A DNA stretch of 64,000 nucleotides, taken from Metellina segmentata (lineage: Eukaryota > Arthropoda > Arachnida > Araneae > Tetragnathidae). Location of the stretch: the NCBI GenBank assembly GCA_947359465.1, contig OX375883.1, positions 89,522,911 to 89,586,910 on the forward strand, in the 5' to 3' direction. The notes under the pieces were generated by a model. That model did no database searches. It worked only from the letters and a program-made list of their open reading frames with translations, and had not been told where the DNA came from. Positions 48,655-60,165 of the stretch are shown in pieces (position 1 is the first letter of the stretch; each line of letters opens with the position of its first letter). A program made the translations under genes and the position numbers.

Positions 48655-50157
48655 TTAGTTATAAATCCTGAAGTCGTGTTTAAGGTATTCAAAAGAAGTC
48701 CAGACACTCAGATTCAAATAATGTAAATGCTATATTTCATCAGTTTATGGGCAATTTAAAAAAGCTATAATTTATCATAGATAAATTCATTTCAACTGCA
48801 TTGCTACATTTATTCTTGTCTTTCTTAGAGACTACTCTGCTTTGCCTTTTTGATCCAATCAACAAAAAATAAAATAAAATTGATCCAAATTGAATGACAA
48901 AATGATTGTGAATAGAAAAAATATATTATTGCAGTTTTTAATTCGCCTCTGAACAATACTGGACAACGGACCTGGATTAAAGGAAAAAAAAAAATACCAG
49001 TTACGTTTAGTGTCGCCATCTGTCGGACTTCTATGGAACTTTGGATATTTCGAATATCTAGTCCACGATTGACCAACCAATTACAGATTTCGGCATATGA
49101 TTTTTGAGACCCATCTAGTCACAATAAAAAGCGACGACACAAACAAATTAATTGATAATAAAAAAATAATTTGAACAAATTAATTCGAACTGCTGTAAAA
49201 TTTGGATCACCTTAAATTGTGGCCCGACTTTTTGTCGATTCCTTCCGAAGTAATTAATTTCCCCATTGCTCTGAAATCATTCACCAAAACAGTGTTTACA
49301 ACATACTAAACCTGAAAGTCAAAACTAGGCACGTTTTATTTTAAAATCTATCCATATTTTTACTTTAGTGGACACGGAAGAAAAATATTAATTGAAATCA
49401 TATTTACATTTGGGGTGGTAGTTTAACCAACTGGAATATTTCGGGAGTTAAATGAAAGTGCTGTGTTGGAAACGCAAAATGAAATTTGTGAAGACACTAG
49501 AAATGCATTTTCCCTCCAAATGTTTCGAAGAAATAACTCATTCATCAATATATTTCCGGTTGTTTTGATGATCACAAGAGATATTTCGTCCATCAAGATC
49601 TGGTCAGTTTTGCTAGTGACGTGATACCTCGACTAAACAACCACCAGGAGGATTGAGGAAATAATTTCTGAATGGCCTGTGAAATCACCACTCTTAACTT
49701 TAAACCAAAAGGCTGCAACGGTGTGGGGAGAAAAGTGCGTGTAGTATAAAAAGAGACTTTTTTTTAATGTCCGAGATATAATGGTGGATGTGCTGTCCTC
49801 CTGCTCTGCGAGGTTATTCTTACATTTTCGCTTTTGCTGTAAATACTAATTGTGATTGATTATAATGTCCTCATCTGCTGTAAAAAACGTGTTAGTCCTC
49901 AGAAGGCTCTTTTTTTTTTTTTTTTAAATCTGACGCCATACAAAAGAGTGAACCAAAAATAACCCAAAAACTTTTGGCGCAGTTGACAGGATCATTTTTG
50001 TCCCAGTTTTCTATTCCAACCACAAGGATTCAAAACGTCAGCCAAAAAAGGAAAACAGATCGCTGTTAACTTTATGGAATAATATATAAGTAAATGAAAT
50101 ATATATAAAAAAAAAAGTTTTTTTTTTTTTATAATTTTTTTTTTAACATTGTTGATA
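48655..50157. other. AT-rich spacer with one dispersed motif
   Basis: Long AT-rich stretch with poly-T and poly-A runs (for example 49911-49925 and 50106-50152). The only repeat I can relate to others is at 49593-49660 (AAGATCTGGTCAGTTTTGC), which recurs at 57077 and 59866. No open frame stands out. Confidence 0.45.
49593..49660 (+). repeat. Dispersed repeat motif, copy 1
   Basis: Contains TCAAGATCTGGTCAGTTTTG and, 30 bp on, AACCACCAGGAGGATTGAGG. Related partial copies lie at 57077-57150 and 59866-59925 in the same orientation. The identity of the element is unknown. Confidence 0.6.
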
Positions 50158-50723
50158 TACACTACCTTACAACAATGGACCGGACGTCAAGATGTGTGGG
50201 TATAAAGGATAGAAGACATGCTTTAATAGGGGGATGGTTCCCTACGTGCTGTAATTACACTAGCAACACCTCTGGGCATACTTTCAACAAGGTGTCGATA
50301 CACAGCTATGAGAATTTGTGTTCATTCCTGCTGCAAGAATGTCGCCAGCACAACTGTAGATTTCGGACTTGGTTCTCTGGTCCGTAAGCGTCGCTCTAAC
50401 TAGTCCTACCAAAGTTCTATTGGGAGTTTTGGGACTTTGAGCAGGCCAGGGAAGACGTTTTACATCCATATCTCGATACAACTGCTTGACAGAGGCTGCA
50501 ACATGACTTGGAGCGTTGTCGTTCTGGAAGTAACACTTATCCATTCCATGAAATTACCAGAGCGTAGGAAGAACCTGATTGTCCCAAATGTTCTTGTAGG
50601 CGTCGGCGTTCAAATGACCAGGAGCATTATGCAAAGGTCCCAGGCCATACAACGAAAAACACCTCCAAACAAGTAGACGGATTTTATGCAAATTGGCTGG
50701 CGTCCGTACTGTAGGATAGTGTA
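50158..50723 (-). mobile_element. Tc1-like transposon remnant, second copy
   Basis: The ends (TACACTACCTTACAACAATG and the inverted counterpart finishing ATAGTGTA) match those of the element at 2954-3527, with TA at the borders. The minus strand reads YFQNDNAPSHVAASVKQLY and LPWPAQSP, the region of the second and third catalytic acids of Tc1 transposases, then shifts frame. The size (566 bp) is close to that of the other copy (574 bp). The two probably descend from one internally deleted, mobilised form. Confidence 0.85.
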
Positions 50724-51005
50724 TATATATTTCCCATGTTTTATAATGAAATAGGATAAAATAAACTTTCGGTTATCTAGAAGTAATATTTTAGTTCGTA
50801 ATATATTTTCTATAGGATCGCTGTCAGCGAATGACCTTCTAGAGCAGTGGTCCCTACGGACCCGAGGGGTCCGTGAAACTGCTAAGGGGGTCTGTGGTAA
50901 ATAAAAATTAATTTGGGGGTGCATGGACAACGTCGGGGGGTTCGCGAAAGGTTTAATATAAAGTAAAATATTTGTGACCCATTTTTGAAAGTCAAAAGTA
51001 AAAAC

Positions 51006-53124
51006 CACAGAGAAGTAGTACACAGAGGGTTCACTGCCATAGGAAGCAATGGACTTATAAATAACATGGGAAATCGCATAGACACTGGCGACCCCAGCGG
51101 GGGAGCCGGACCCTACTATAGCGTCGGATCTAGACCTCGTTTCCATAACAACCAAACTAGGTTTCCACAACAGCTATCTCAGGCTATTTTATTTTTTCGA
51201 AACCCAATTTGCAGTTTTGATTAAAAGCTAAATATTCTTTAAATAATTTTTAGCATAAATGCTTCAAAATAGCACTTTTTTAATGTCTTATGAACTTTAA
51301 AAAAAACCTTTATTTATGAAATCTTACCAATGTATGAACTTTTTTCTTTTATTTTTGTTTATTCTTTCATGTGAATGCTTCTTTAAAAATATATTCCAAA
51401 ACATGTTTGATTTGGAAAATTATTGATCTCTGTTGATAGTCTGAAATATTATTTGAACGAAAAAGTATATAATAAATTATTTTTTATTAACTTCATCAGG
51501 TACATTATTCATTTTTGGACATATTATACAATTTGAAAAAGGAATAGAAAAGGAAGTACTGTTTATGTAGAAGTCTCGTCGAAGCTCATTTGGTAGTAAG
51601 TCAATCACACACACGACCAAGTGATAATGGAATGTATGAATTTTATTGTTGAATCATGAATTCAATCACCAATACACAATTCTTCCCTGTGAAAAAAATA
51701 ACACAGAAGGGTATTGAACCCCAAGGCAGAATCTCTCACGCTGCTGTCTCCTCACACATTCAGAATACGAATACAAAAAAAAAAGTTGGCGCCTAAAAAA
51801 CTAATTACCTGACCTTGTTCTGAATGTTAAAAAAGAACATAGTTCAGCTACTGTTACTCGCTTATACATATTTCTGTGTGATCCATCTAGAACAATTTTA
51901 GCATAGGAAACGAACAATAAAATACACAACAGGATATAAAGGAATGAAATACCTTGGTAAAATAAGCAACTTAACTATCTTCATTTGCCTTCCAAAGAGT
52001 AAAATTCATTGTTTAGCATTAATAAACAAGCTAACTCAACGTAATTCACCATTTAGAGTAGCAAATTAATGGATAATACTACTTATTTTATTCATTATTG
52101 GAGTTAAATCACACAATTTTTTACCATTTAGTGTAGCAAATAAACAATAAAATACACAACAGGATACGACAATTTTTGTATCTCGAAAATCTTCACAGGG
52201 AAAGTGTTAGTTTCAGGATATGTTGATTTAAATCAAATTATTTTTGTATAAAAAATAAGTATTATTAAAATCAAACTTTTAAATTTAATTTTCTTTTCTG
52301 TATTAAGTTCATAGTGAGTATCACACAAAAGCATTCCTATTTTTCAAAAATATCTTTATAAATGTTGACATAAAACCGGTTATAATTCAGAAAAATGTAA
52401 ATTTTAAGTACACAAAAACAGAATATAAATTTAAAAAAATCAACAAATACACAAAATGCATAATGAATAGAGCAAAATTGTACAGAATTCTGAATACCAC
52501 ATGTTTCTTAAATTTAAGAACGATTGATTTTGATTAAATAAAAAATGCACAAACTAACACAAAGATTTTTAAAAATTAGTTTTCTTGGTCGAATTGTCTT
52601 AAAATTAAATATAACGATTTCATTTTTTCTTCCTTCAATTTTGTTTTAAAATAAGTGTTAGTAATTTTACCTGATTGTAAAACGATTTTAAAAATAGCAC
52701 ATAATTGACATTAGTAGTTTCCAAGTTATGATATTTTATGAAAAACAAAAGCAATTTACCTTTCAACGGTTTTTATAGGCGGTAAACTTGAACAACGGCT
52801 TTTCTATTGATGATGGTACATTATTTTAATTAACATCGCACTCACTCTGCGCATTAGAGTAGTACAACTAGATATATGGGACAATTGGGATCAAATTTTT
52901 CTGTTGATGGATAGTATAGTTTTTAAATAATTATTAAATTGATGCAAAGAATATTCAGCTGTTTGATGCTTCAAGAAGTCTGCCGATTAGAAAATTAAAA
53001 AATGGCTTCCGCTCTGGCTCTGAATGAAAATTTTCAAACTCCGTCCACAATTAGGGACTGGCTTCCCCACTGGAGCGCTATACGTCATGGCTTCAGTGAA
53101 CCCTCTGTATACTACTTCTCTGTG
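51006..53124. mobile_element. Non-autonomous inverted-repeat element (8-bp TSD) nested in the hAT
   Basis: Inverted repeats of 31 bp beginning CACAGAGAAGTAGTA match with one mismatch at 51006-51036 and 53094-53124. The target duplication is perfect: GTAAAAAC at 50998-51005 and 53125-53132. An 8-bp duplication allows hAT or P superfamily, and the CA start fits either. The 2.1-kb interior is AT-rich without any transposase frame. The insertion interrupts the 5' non-coding part of the host hAT. Confidence 0.9.
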
Positions 53125-53293
53125 GTAAAAACAATAAATAAATTGGTAGCGATTTTTGCGCTCTGAGAAAAGAAATAATTTGCTTTATTTTCTTATATCT
53201 TAAATTTGTGTCTTTTTTTTTTTGAACAGATAGCAGAATGATGTGAGATGAAGAAAAAATGCAGATAATATATATAGTGTTGAATATTTAAAA

Positions 53294-54944
53294 TATGGCT
53301 TTATTCGTTTATCAGGAAATAGTACTTTACCTATGTGTCTTCTATGCAACTTTGTCAAACGAATCAATGAAACTTTCTAAGCTTAAGGAACATTTGACAA
53401 AAGTCCATAGTGACAAACAAAAAGATAAAGATTTAGGTTTTTTGAAACAGACAAACAAAAATATTTGAAAACACCGTCATTGCGACAACTCTGAGAGGCA
53501 ACATCTGAGCGGGTCGTGGATGGACAGCGTGCTTCTTATAACATTTCTCTACTGATTTAATGTCCGAAAAGCCGCACACCATTGGTGAAGAACGTTTTAT
53601 ACCAGCTGTAATTGAGGTAATACGCACCGTACTGTATAAACCAGTTTTCGATATTGCACGAATTTCCTTGAGTAATAATGCAGTACTAAGAAAAATTGAC
53701 GAAATGGCTCAGTGAGTTGAAAATTCTTCATGTGAGTTACCTAAGAACATCTGAATTCTCCATACAGCTTGACGCGGCAACTTTGCCATGGAACGAAGCT
53801 TTACTTTTAGATTTTGTGAGATTTGTGAAGGAAAACATTTTCCAAGAATATTTTTATTTATCCAATGTTCGCAAACTGATACAAAATGTGAAGCAAAATT
53901 TAATGAATTAAAAAAAAAATTCGATTTAAAAGCTGTACCCTTGAAGTTATATCCTCTCCGTTGCAAATAAATGACTGTGCTCCGGCAATGGTAGGATGAC
54001 ACTGAGGCTTTCTGGCATACTTAAAACAAGCTATACTGAATGTATTATCTGTACATTGTGTCATTCATCGACAACATTTAGTCGCCAAAAATCTGAATGA
54101 ACGCTTTCGTGGCTCGCTAGATTATCTCATTAGAGGAGTTAATAAAATCAAAAGGAATGCCTTAAATGAGAGATTATTTGCTCAACTTTTCTATGAAAAT
54201 GATGAAGATTATAATAGTTTACTACTCAGCATGGAAGTTCGTTGGTTTTCAAAAAATAAATGTTTTAATCGATTTTATGCACTCTTTGATTCAGTGTTGG
54301 AATTCATGGAAAGTAAAGACAATGATATGCGGCTCAATTCAATTAATTCCAAAAATGACGTAGCTTATATTACTCACTTATTTGCTAAATTTAACGAAAC
54401 CAATTTGAGGCTACAAGGTGATCAATTAAATTTAATCAAAATTAAAAGTATAATATCTGCGTTTGTTACAAAACTTTCTCTGTACAACTTGGGGAGAGAA
54501 GAATGCTCTCAGTTTATAAATCTTTCAAAACTGCAAAAACGAGCTGTCAACACTTAACGGTTCTTTATTCTGGCCTCAGCCAAAGATTTGAAGACATTTT
54601 TTCACATGGTTGTCCCCGATTCTAGTTGGATCCTTTTAAAAGAAGATCCACAAAATCTCAGACGAATCCATACTAATACAGGGGCAATATATTGAATTAT
54701 TTACAAATGAGGAGCCGAAACCAATGTTTGAATAAGGACACCGCATATTTTGGTTACAAAAACAGATACCAATTTTATATCCTGCATTGTGGGTTAATGT
54801 GTACAGAAGCTGTTAATTGCATTCCTGTCTTCCTATTTAGTAGAACGTGGATTTTGTACAGCTATGAGCTTCATCACGAAAAAAAGAAACCGACAGGAAA
54901 TTAGTGCTCGTGGAGACTTAAGAATGTTACTCACAAACAACAAG
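53294..54944 (+). pseudogene. hAT transposase with BED zinc finger, decayed
   Basis: In order: a BED-type zinc finger (MCLLC, then SKLKEHLTKVHSD giving the C-C-H-H ligands, about 53334-53440); KPHTIGEERFIPAVIEVI (about 53573-53625); the first catalytic Asp region in QLDAAT (about 53768); and the second in NDCAPAMVG (about 53970). VHCVIHRQHLVAKNLNERF (about 54055-54110) and VRWFSKNKCFNRFYALFDS (54238-54295) follow. The C-terminal dimerisation block is SSYLVERGFCTAM through EISARGDLRMLL (54831-54940). Several frameshifts and TGA stops break it. Its nearest relatives by memory are ZBED5/SCAND3-like domesticated proteins and their parent transposons. This copy shows decay rather than domestication. 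Confidence 0.88.
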
Positions 54945-55059
54945 TAGAACATAAATAATCTCATATCATCCCATCAGGCTCATCTATCTCATTTAAAAAA
55001 ATTTATAATTTTTATTTTAAAACAAAAATTATAATTTCAGTAAATACTACTTACTCGTA

Positions 55060-55184
55060 TTTTAGTAAATATAAAGTAGTAGTAGTATTTACTAATGTAC
55101 TACTATTACTACTATGTATTTACTACAACTATATATTATAGTAGTAGTATTTTAGTAAATACTACTACATTCAATAAATACTAA
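55060..55184. repeat. (TACTA)-rich simple repeat
   Basis: Low-complexity stretch of TAGTAGTA/TACTACTA and AGTAAATACTAC motifs. It continues past the Helitron (TTTTAATAAATACTAC at 56012), so the Helitron landed inside it. Confidence 0.8.
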
Positions 55185-56011
55185 TCTATATATATAAAAC
55201 ACTAACGTACGTGGACCCGAAATCGACGTTATTTGTGTATCGTCGAATGGCAACAATCAACATATATAAAATAACCCAGATATTTTGAATTATTGCTGTT
55301 TTCAAATAGCCGAGGTCAATTTCTATTAAAAAGAAGGAATTAAATTGTAATATTTATGTTTGAACTTACTTTTTATTTCTTCCTTTGATGTAAACGTAAT
55401 TTTGCTACCCGGTATCGGGCCACGCGTCAGAATTAATGTTTACTTTTTAAATTTGATTTAGAATTCCGTGTTTGGGTATTTGAGTTGACTGCGAGATGTT
55501 GCCGACATATTTGAGGATTCCCAAGTATTATAAATGTGTTATTTTTGTTAATAAATCATTATTGTCTTTGTCAATATCGTTGAAAAGTCTTTTGTAGCAT
55601 TATTCTATTTCACAATAAATATAATCGGGAAGTCGAAATTCAACATGTTTGAAAAGATACGTACGTGTTTTTTTTTTCAGAATTTAGCATTTTTTCAAGG
55701 ATTGGAATTTTATTTTTGTTTGCATTATGTGTTCCGGTATATTACATGTTGCAGAAATATTATTTAGGAGTTAGATTTTAATGATATGTCTTTTTCCTGC
55801 AAAATATCTAGACGCGGGTAATTTTGTAGCGGTATATGTACATTTCGGCCAACTTTGCTTAAATATTTGATTGAATATGCAATGATTTAAAGAATTGTTT
55901 CACAAAAATGAATAAAATATACAAATCAAAACATGTTTAATTACGGTGTGTAAAAAAGTTTAAAAAGCACTATTACACACTGCCGAGCGCTAGCTGGCGC
56001 AGCCCGACTAG
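55185..56011 (+). mobile_element. Non-autonomous Helitron nested in the hAT, 827 bp
   Basis: Starts TCTATATATATAAAAC directly after a host A. Ends with a GC-rich hairpin region (CGAGCGCTAGCTGGCGCAGC) followed by CGACTAG and a host T. There is no target duplication, as expected. No Rep/helicase coding is present. Its terminal sequences differ from those of the other Helitrons here, so it is a separate family. Confidence 0.85.
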
Positions 56012-56282
56012 TTTTAATAAATACTACAATAAAAAAAACATACAAAATGTATATTTCAATAAATAAATACCATTCAAGATATGAAAGTTAAATTGTAATT
56101 TTTCTATTATGTAGTTATTTTACTTGGGGGTTCATGGTCAGGTTTTTGCTATAAGTAGGGGTCCTTAGACATACTAAGTTTGGGAACCACTGTTCTAGAG
56201 GATCCCTCCTTTTGTTCGGTACCCAACCATGTCGACCGTGAGGTGTGAACGCTTTGGAGGAAATGCATAAGGTCGCTCTGGT

Positions 56283-56562
56283 CCTGGTTCGAATCCGGTT
56301 CCGGGCATGGATGTTTGTAAGCGAATGGTGTAGAGGCGGCTGATGCACCTTAAATCTGTCGTGGCCGAAAGTCCTCACGTTGGGTTGGTGCGCAAGTTTG
56401 GAGATTGGGGTGCCATCTCAGGTGTTGCTTCGTCATCTGACCGCGGTTCAAAATTACGAGGTGTTGTCCTCGGATCTTTCGCTTAAGGAATTGATCCCGG
56501 ACCGTCGTCAATAGCCTGTTGTGTTGTTCTAGTACGATGTTAATTACAAATTACCAATTACC
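56283..56562 (+). mobile_element. SINE family A, 5'-truncated, with 14-bp target duplication
   Basis: A perfect 14-bp direct repeat, AAGGTCGCTCTGGT, lies at 56269-56282 and 56563-56576. The insert starts at the B box (CCTGGTTCGAATCC), so the 5' part of the tRNA head is missing. The full core follows, with an AT-rich tail (TTACAAATTACCAATTACC). This copy sets the family's 3' end and shows target-primed reverse transcription. Confidence 0.92.
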
Positions 56563-56699
56563 AAGGTCGCTCTGGTGATATACGCTACAGAACACTATGA
56601 AAGGAAAGCGTCAGTCGTAAATGCCGCTCAAGGCTCAATTGCTCAAGTTAGGTAATTAGGAAAGGGGGTCGGATATGCTGGCGAAAGAGCCGTTCCTGG

Positions 56700-56855
56700 A
56701 GACGATTGAAAAAATCTAAGCGCCGCAGCTTAGAGGTTAAGTTACAATTGCTTTGTTAAGTTTATAATTTGATTGGTGTCTAATTTAAAAGGCTAAAAAA
56801 CCCTGCCGCGACTTACTCTGAGATCCTCCCCCACCTCAAAATTTGAGAACCACTG
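56700..56855. mobile_element. hAT right-terminus fragment
   Basis: Ends with AAATTTGAGAACCACTG, the complement of the common hAT start CAGTGGTTCTCAAA. No matching left terminus or 8-bp duplication was found in the window. The left limit given is arbitrary. Confidence 0.4.
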
Positions 56856-57076
56856 ATCTACTGTGTTGGTTTTCCTCTCGCATTGCTCATACCTTTTTTT
56901 TCCCGTTGAACATTTTGCTATTAAAAAATTAAATTTTGCTTGTTTCTCAAAGCTACGTTTGTTATATGATGAACCTTTCCCCGGAAACTATTTGACCATT
57001 ATCCATCATTATATGACCTAATTGAAACTAACAAGGTATTGAACGTTAACGTATTGCTGATTTAAAAAAAATTTGA

Positions 57077-57150
57077 GATCAAGATCTGGTCAGTTTTTTT
57101 CCTAATGACGAAATAGCTTGTCGAGAGAACCAACAGAAGTGTTAAACCCC
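57077..57150 (+). repeat. Dispersed repeat motif, copy 2
   Basis: GATCAAGATCTGGTCAG, followed about 40 bp later by GAACCAACAGAAGTGTTAAA, aligned with the copies at 49593 and 59866. Confidence 0.5.
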
Positions 57151-57999
57151 CGGGGAACAGAAAATGCGACGTACGACGCAGAACAAACGAAGTCTTTGCA
57201 GAGTTTTTCATGGAAAACCGGTAAAAAATGATCGAGGTTTTTTTTGACAGAAAATGAATAAAAAGGTATAGTGTAAGTTCTTTTTCGCAATTTCAGTTGT
57301 AGGGGGTGACTACAAAGCGAGGGGGGGGGGTAAAAGTTATACAAAAAAATTATTATACAAACAAAGTGTAAACGATTTGATTACAAGTTTATTTTGAATT
57401 TCAAAATATTAAAATCAAATTAAATCACATTTTTATACTTACAAGCATAAGAATGGCTGAAAATTCAGTTTGGTATGATATACCATCACTGAAACTTTCT
57501 GATAAATTGGCATATTCAAAATCGTCAGAGTCGCTCATTATTAGATAAATTTTTCTAAACAAGTTTCAAAAACACTCAGTAAAAATTAATTTATGGTTAA
57601 TTGTTTACTTCTATGATATTTAACGCAATAAAAGTGGATAGATTAACTTTTCCGCACGAAACAACTGCTTTATATATATAACAAATAATTCCTAACAAAA
57701 CATTTTAATCAAAATGCACCACGCGGTTTACACAAGAAAAATGCAACATAGTGGTGCCATCTATGGTCAATGAATGTAACTATAATCTTGACAATCTATT
57801 TTTACTAAAACGGATCTCAGACCGGTATTAGAAATAAAATAAAAAACGCGAGATACAAGATCGCCCGTGTGAGACAAGGTCATGTGAAAATTTGCTGGTA
57901 ACTTTCGCCCGTGTCAGACACGGAAAAATTCGTTAAAAGGATTAATTTTATCAAATTTTGGCCGATATTTTTTCAATCATAAGTTACGATGTTCTGCAG

Positions 58000-58183
58000 T
58001 TCAAAACGCGCTCCTTGCCACACCGTGTATTTGTTTAGCTACGGAACAACATCCGTATACCACCCAAATTTCCACAAACCCTCTATAAATAATAAATCTT
58101 CTACGCCAATGACAAAATATTTAACTTCAAAAGTTATCGACAGAATTGCAAATTCTGAAAGTTTGCCTTGGTTTCAAATAAAA
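58000..58183 (+). CDS. Candidate internal exon of an unknown gene
   Basis: A 184-bp open stretch is bounded by an acceptor-like GTTCTGCAG (57991-57999) and a strong donor, AAA|GTAAGT (58184-58189). It reads from the last base of a codon through 61 codons with no stop, including YHPNFHKPSINNKSS and SKVIDRIANSESLPWFQIK. I recognise no family. Composition is less AT-biased than its surroundings, which supports coding. The call rests on two splice-like sites and an open frame only, so it could be chance or part of a transposon. No partner exon was identified. Confidence 0.3.
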
Positions 58184-58411
58184 GTAAGTTATTTAATTTC
58201 GATGTGTGTGTTTTAATATACATATGTAATACACATTTAGCCGATATTGTGTTTTACGTCTGTTCTTGATTTGACTGCAGTTTTCAAAATTCGGACAAAA
58301 TGCCTGCAGAGCAATATTAATTGCTTGGAGTTGTGTTACAGAACACTGAATATAATTCTGCACCTGGAGTTAAGTCTAAATAGCTTAGAGAAAATTCTCT
58401 CAACATTTCAA

Positions 58412-59500
58412 GCCGACCAACCGATGTGGTGGTTAAGGAGTTAGCTTCTAGATAGAAAGGTTCCTGGTTCGAATCCCGGTCAGTGCATGGATATTTGTGA
58501 GCGTAGGGTGTAGAGGCGGCTGGCGCACTTTAAATCTGTCGTGACTGAAAGTCCTTACGTTGGGTTGGTGTGGACGTTTGGGGGTGCCAGCTCAGGGGTT
58601 GCCTCGTCATCTGACCGTGGTTCAAAATGACGTGGTGTAGTCCTCGCAGCTTTCCCTTAAGCTTCGGTTTCCTAAGAAAGCGTAGCCGTGATCTAGCGGC
58701 CGTGATGTATCGGTGGGTGACGTCACTAAAACGGTGTTTATACATGGTGTTGGTTTCCTAGAGAGCGTTGTTTGTGAGAGTAACGAAAATTATCGGAGCC
58801 GCCATTTCCATGACTGTCGTCATAGCGATCTCAAACTGTTGGGGAACGGTTTTCCTCTTGTAGCGGCAAGATTTCATTTCCTGCTCCAAACGATTCGAGC
58901 GAAGAGGAGCAAAATAAATAAACATTTTTGACAGCCAGTGATTGATTCGGTTTTGTAAAATCGGGATCGTTGAACACAGAATGAAAACTTCAACGGATTT
59001 GAAATCTGCGGAAAATTTGACACCAGATCGATACCTTAAATGTGATTTTCTTTAAATAAATAATTAATTATTTAATAAATAATTAAATAATCAAATGGTA
59101 AATAATTGAATAATAAAGCTGTTTTTGATATCGATCTGGCGTAGAAATTTTACGCTGATTTGAAATCTGTTGAAATTTTTACTCTACCTTCAACGATCCC
59201 GAAGTTAGAAACTTTGAACTAGAGAATAAAAAACCATTTTGTTTTGTTTCTAGAATAAAATAAACCACGACAGCCGTCTGTGTTGCCCACTCTCCAACGT
59301 ATTCTGTCCGTCTAAGTTGACACTTCTGGATTCTTGTTTAGACGGCCGTGTCTAGTTACGCCCGCGGCATCATGACGTATCACGGCTGTTAGATAACGGC
59401 TACACTTTCTTAGGAAACCGAAGCTTTAGGGGATTGATCACTAACTGACGTCAATATCTTCGATGTGTTGCTCTAGTACGACGTTGATGAAAAACTACCA
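58412..59500 (+). mobile_element. SINE family A split by an inverted-repeat element
   Basis: The head with an intact B box (CTGGTTCGAATCCC, about 58469) and most of the core lie at 58412-58660. The last part, with GATGTGTTGCTCTAGTACGA, resumes at 59425 and ends near 59500. The two parts join at the family's CCCTTAAGGGGATTGATC site when 58661-59424 is removed. Confidence 0.85.
58661..59424. mobile_element. Inverted-repeat DNA element nested in a SINE, 764 bp
   Basis: The ends are inverted repeats beginning GCTTCGGTTTCCTAAGAAAG, matching over about 50 bp with several mismatches. TTAA lies at 58657-58660 and TTTA at 59425-59428, so the target duplication is TTAA (piggyBac-like) with one change, or TTA (PIF/Harbinger-like). 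The interior is moderately CpG-rich with no convincing transposase frame. It is a non-autonomous element. Confidence 0.85.
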
Positions 59501-60165
59501 AAAGATTACCCGACATTTAAAGAAATAAACATTTTAAAAATTGAATTAAATATTTTAATTTTCTTTTTGCATAGTTTAAAATATTCATTATAGATGTGTT
59601 CAACTGAATACGCCCAGAAATTGGACTCTAAATATACTAGTGGCCACACGAATATTAGTGCTGGAAGTAATTTATAACACACGTCGCCAAAAAGGCGATA
59701 AATCAAATTTTAAGGTATCCTAAATTTTAATATACGGTTCTTCCCTAAACCCTCCAAGTGATTTCGACGAGTTTTCTCGTCTATCATGATCTAACCAAAT
59801 TATGCTATTGGCGAGAATTATGGCATTATCAGAATATTTACTGCCGATTTTGTTGCTATGACGATGACAAGATCTGGTCAGTTTTGCTAATACCGCGTGA
59901 AACATCTACCAGGAGGGTTAAATACTGTTTCAACTTCTGATACTTTGTGGTTCTATCGGAAAAACTCTCGTATAATTCGCTTTCGAGTTGATATTTGAAA
60001 GAAAACCCCTTCTTACTACGTTATAAAGAATCTCTTCAACCTTCGTTCTTTAGAGATAATGCTTGAAATACAATAGGTGCTTCATTAAAAAAGGGATCAA
60101 ACAATACACGTCCTTCTAAAAATGGCTTTATGACAAGAGCCCAGTAAGAAGTGTCAATGACAGTT
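59501..60165. other. Non-coding spacer
   Basis: AT-rich and without a recognised gene. Contains the third copy of the dispersed motif at 59866-59925. Confidence 0.4.
59866..59925 (+). repeat. Dispersed repeat motif, copy 3
   Basis: GACAAGATCTGGTCAGTTTTG, then ATCTACCAGGAGGGTTAAA, matching the layout of the copies at 49593 and 57077. Confidence 0.6.

Larger units (their letters stand above)
50845..56192 (+). mobile_element. hAT transposon with two nested insertions, 5.35 kb
   Basis: The left end starts CAGTGGTCCC and the right end finishes GGGAACCACTG, the usual hAT terminus. A perfect 8-bp target duplication, TTCTAGAG, lies at 50837-50844 and 56193-56200. Removing the nested element at 51006-53124 (plus one duplication) and the Helitron at 55185-56011 leaves about 2.4 kb, a normal size for an autonomous hAT. 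The transposase inside is decayed. Confidence 0.93.
56577..57998. other. Spacer with a hAT terminus and a dispersed motif
   Basis: Contains a hAT-like right end (TTTGAGAACCACTG, ending 56855), one copy of the dispersed GATCTGGTCAG motif (57077-57150), and a G run at 57324-57333. Two CGCCCGTGTNAGAC motifs near 57871 and 57908 also occur. No gene is recognised. Confidence 0.45.

Noticed and set aside
53294..54944. A domesticated ZBED-type host gene
   Set aside because: The coding region is inside a hAT with intact termini and target duplications and is broken by several frameshifts and stops.
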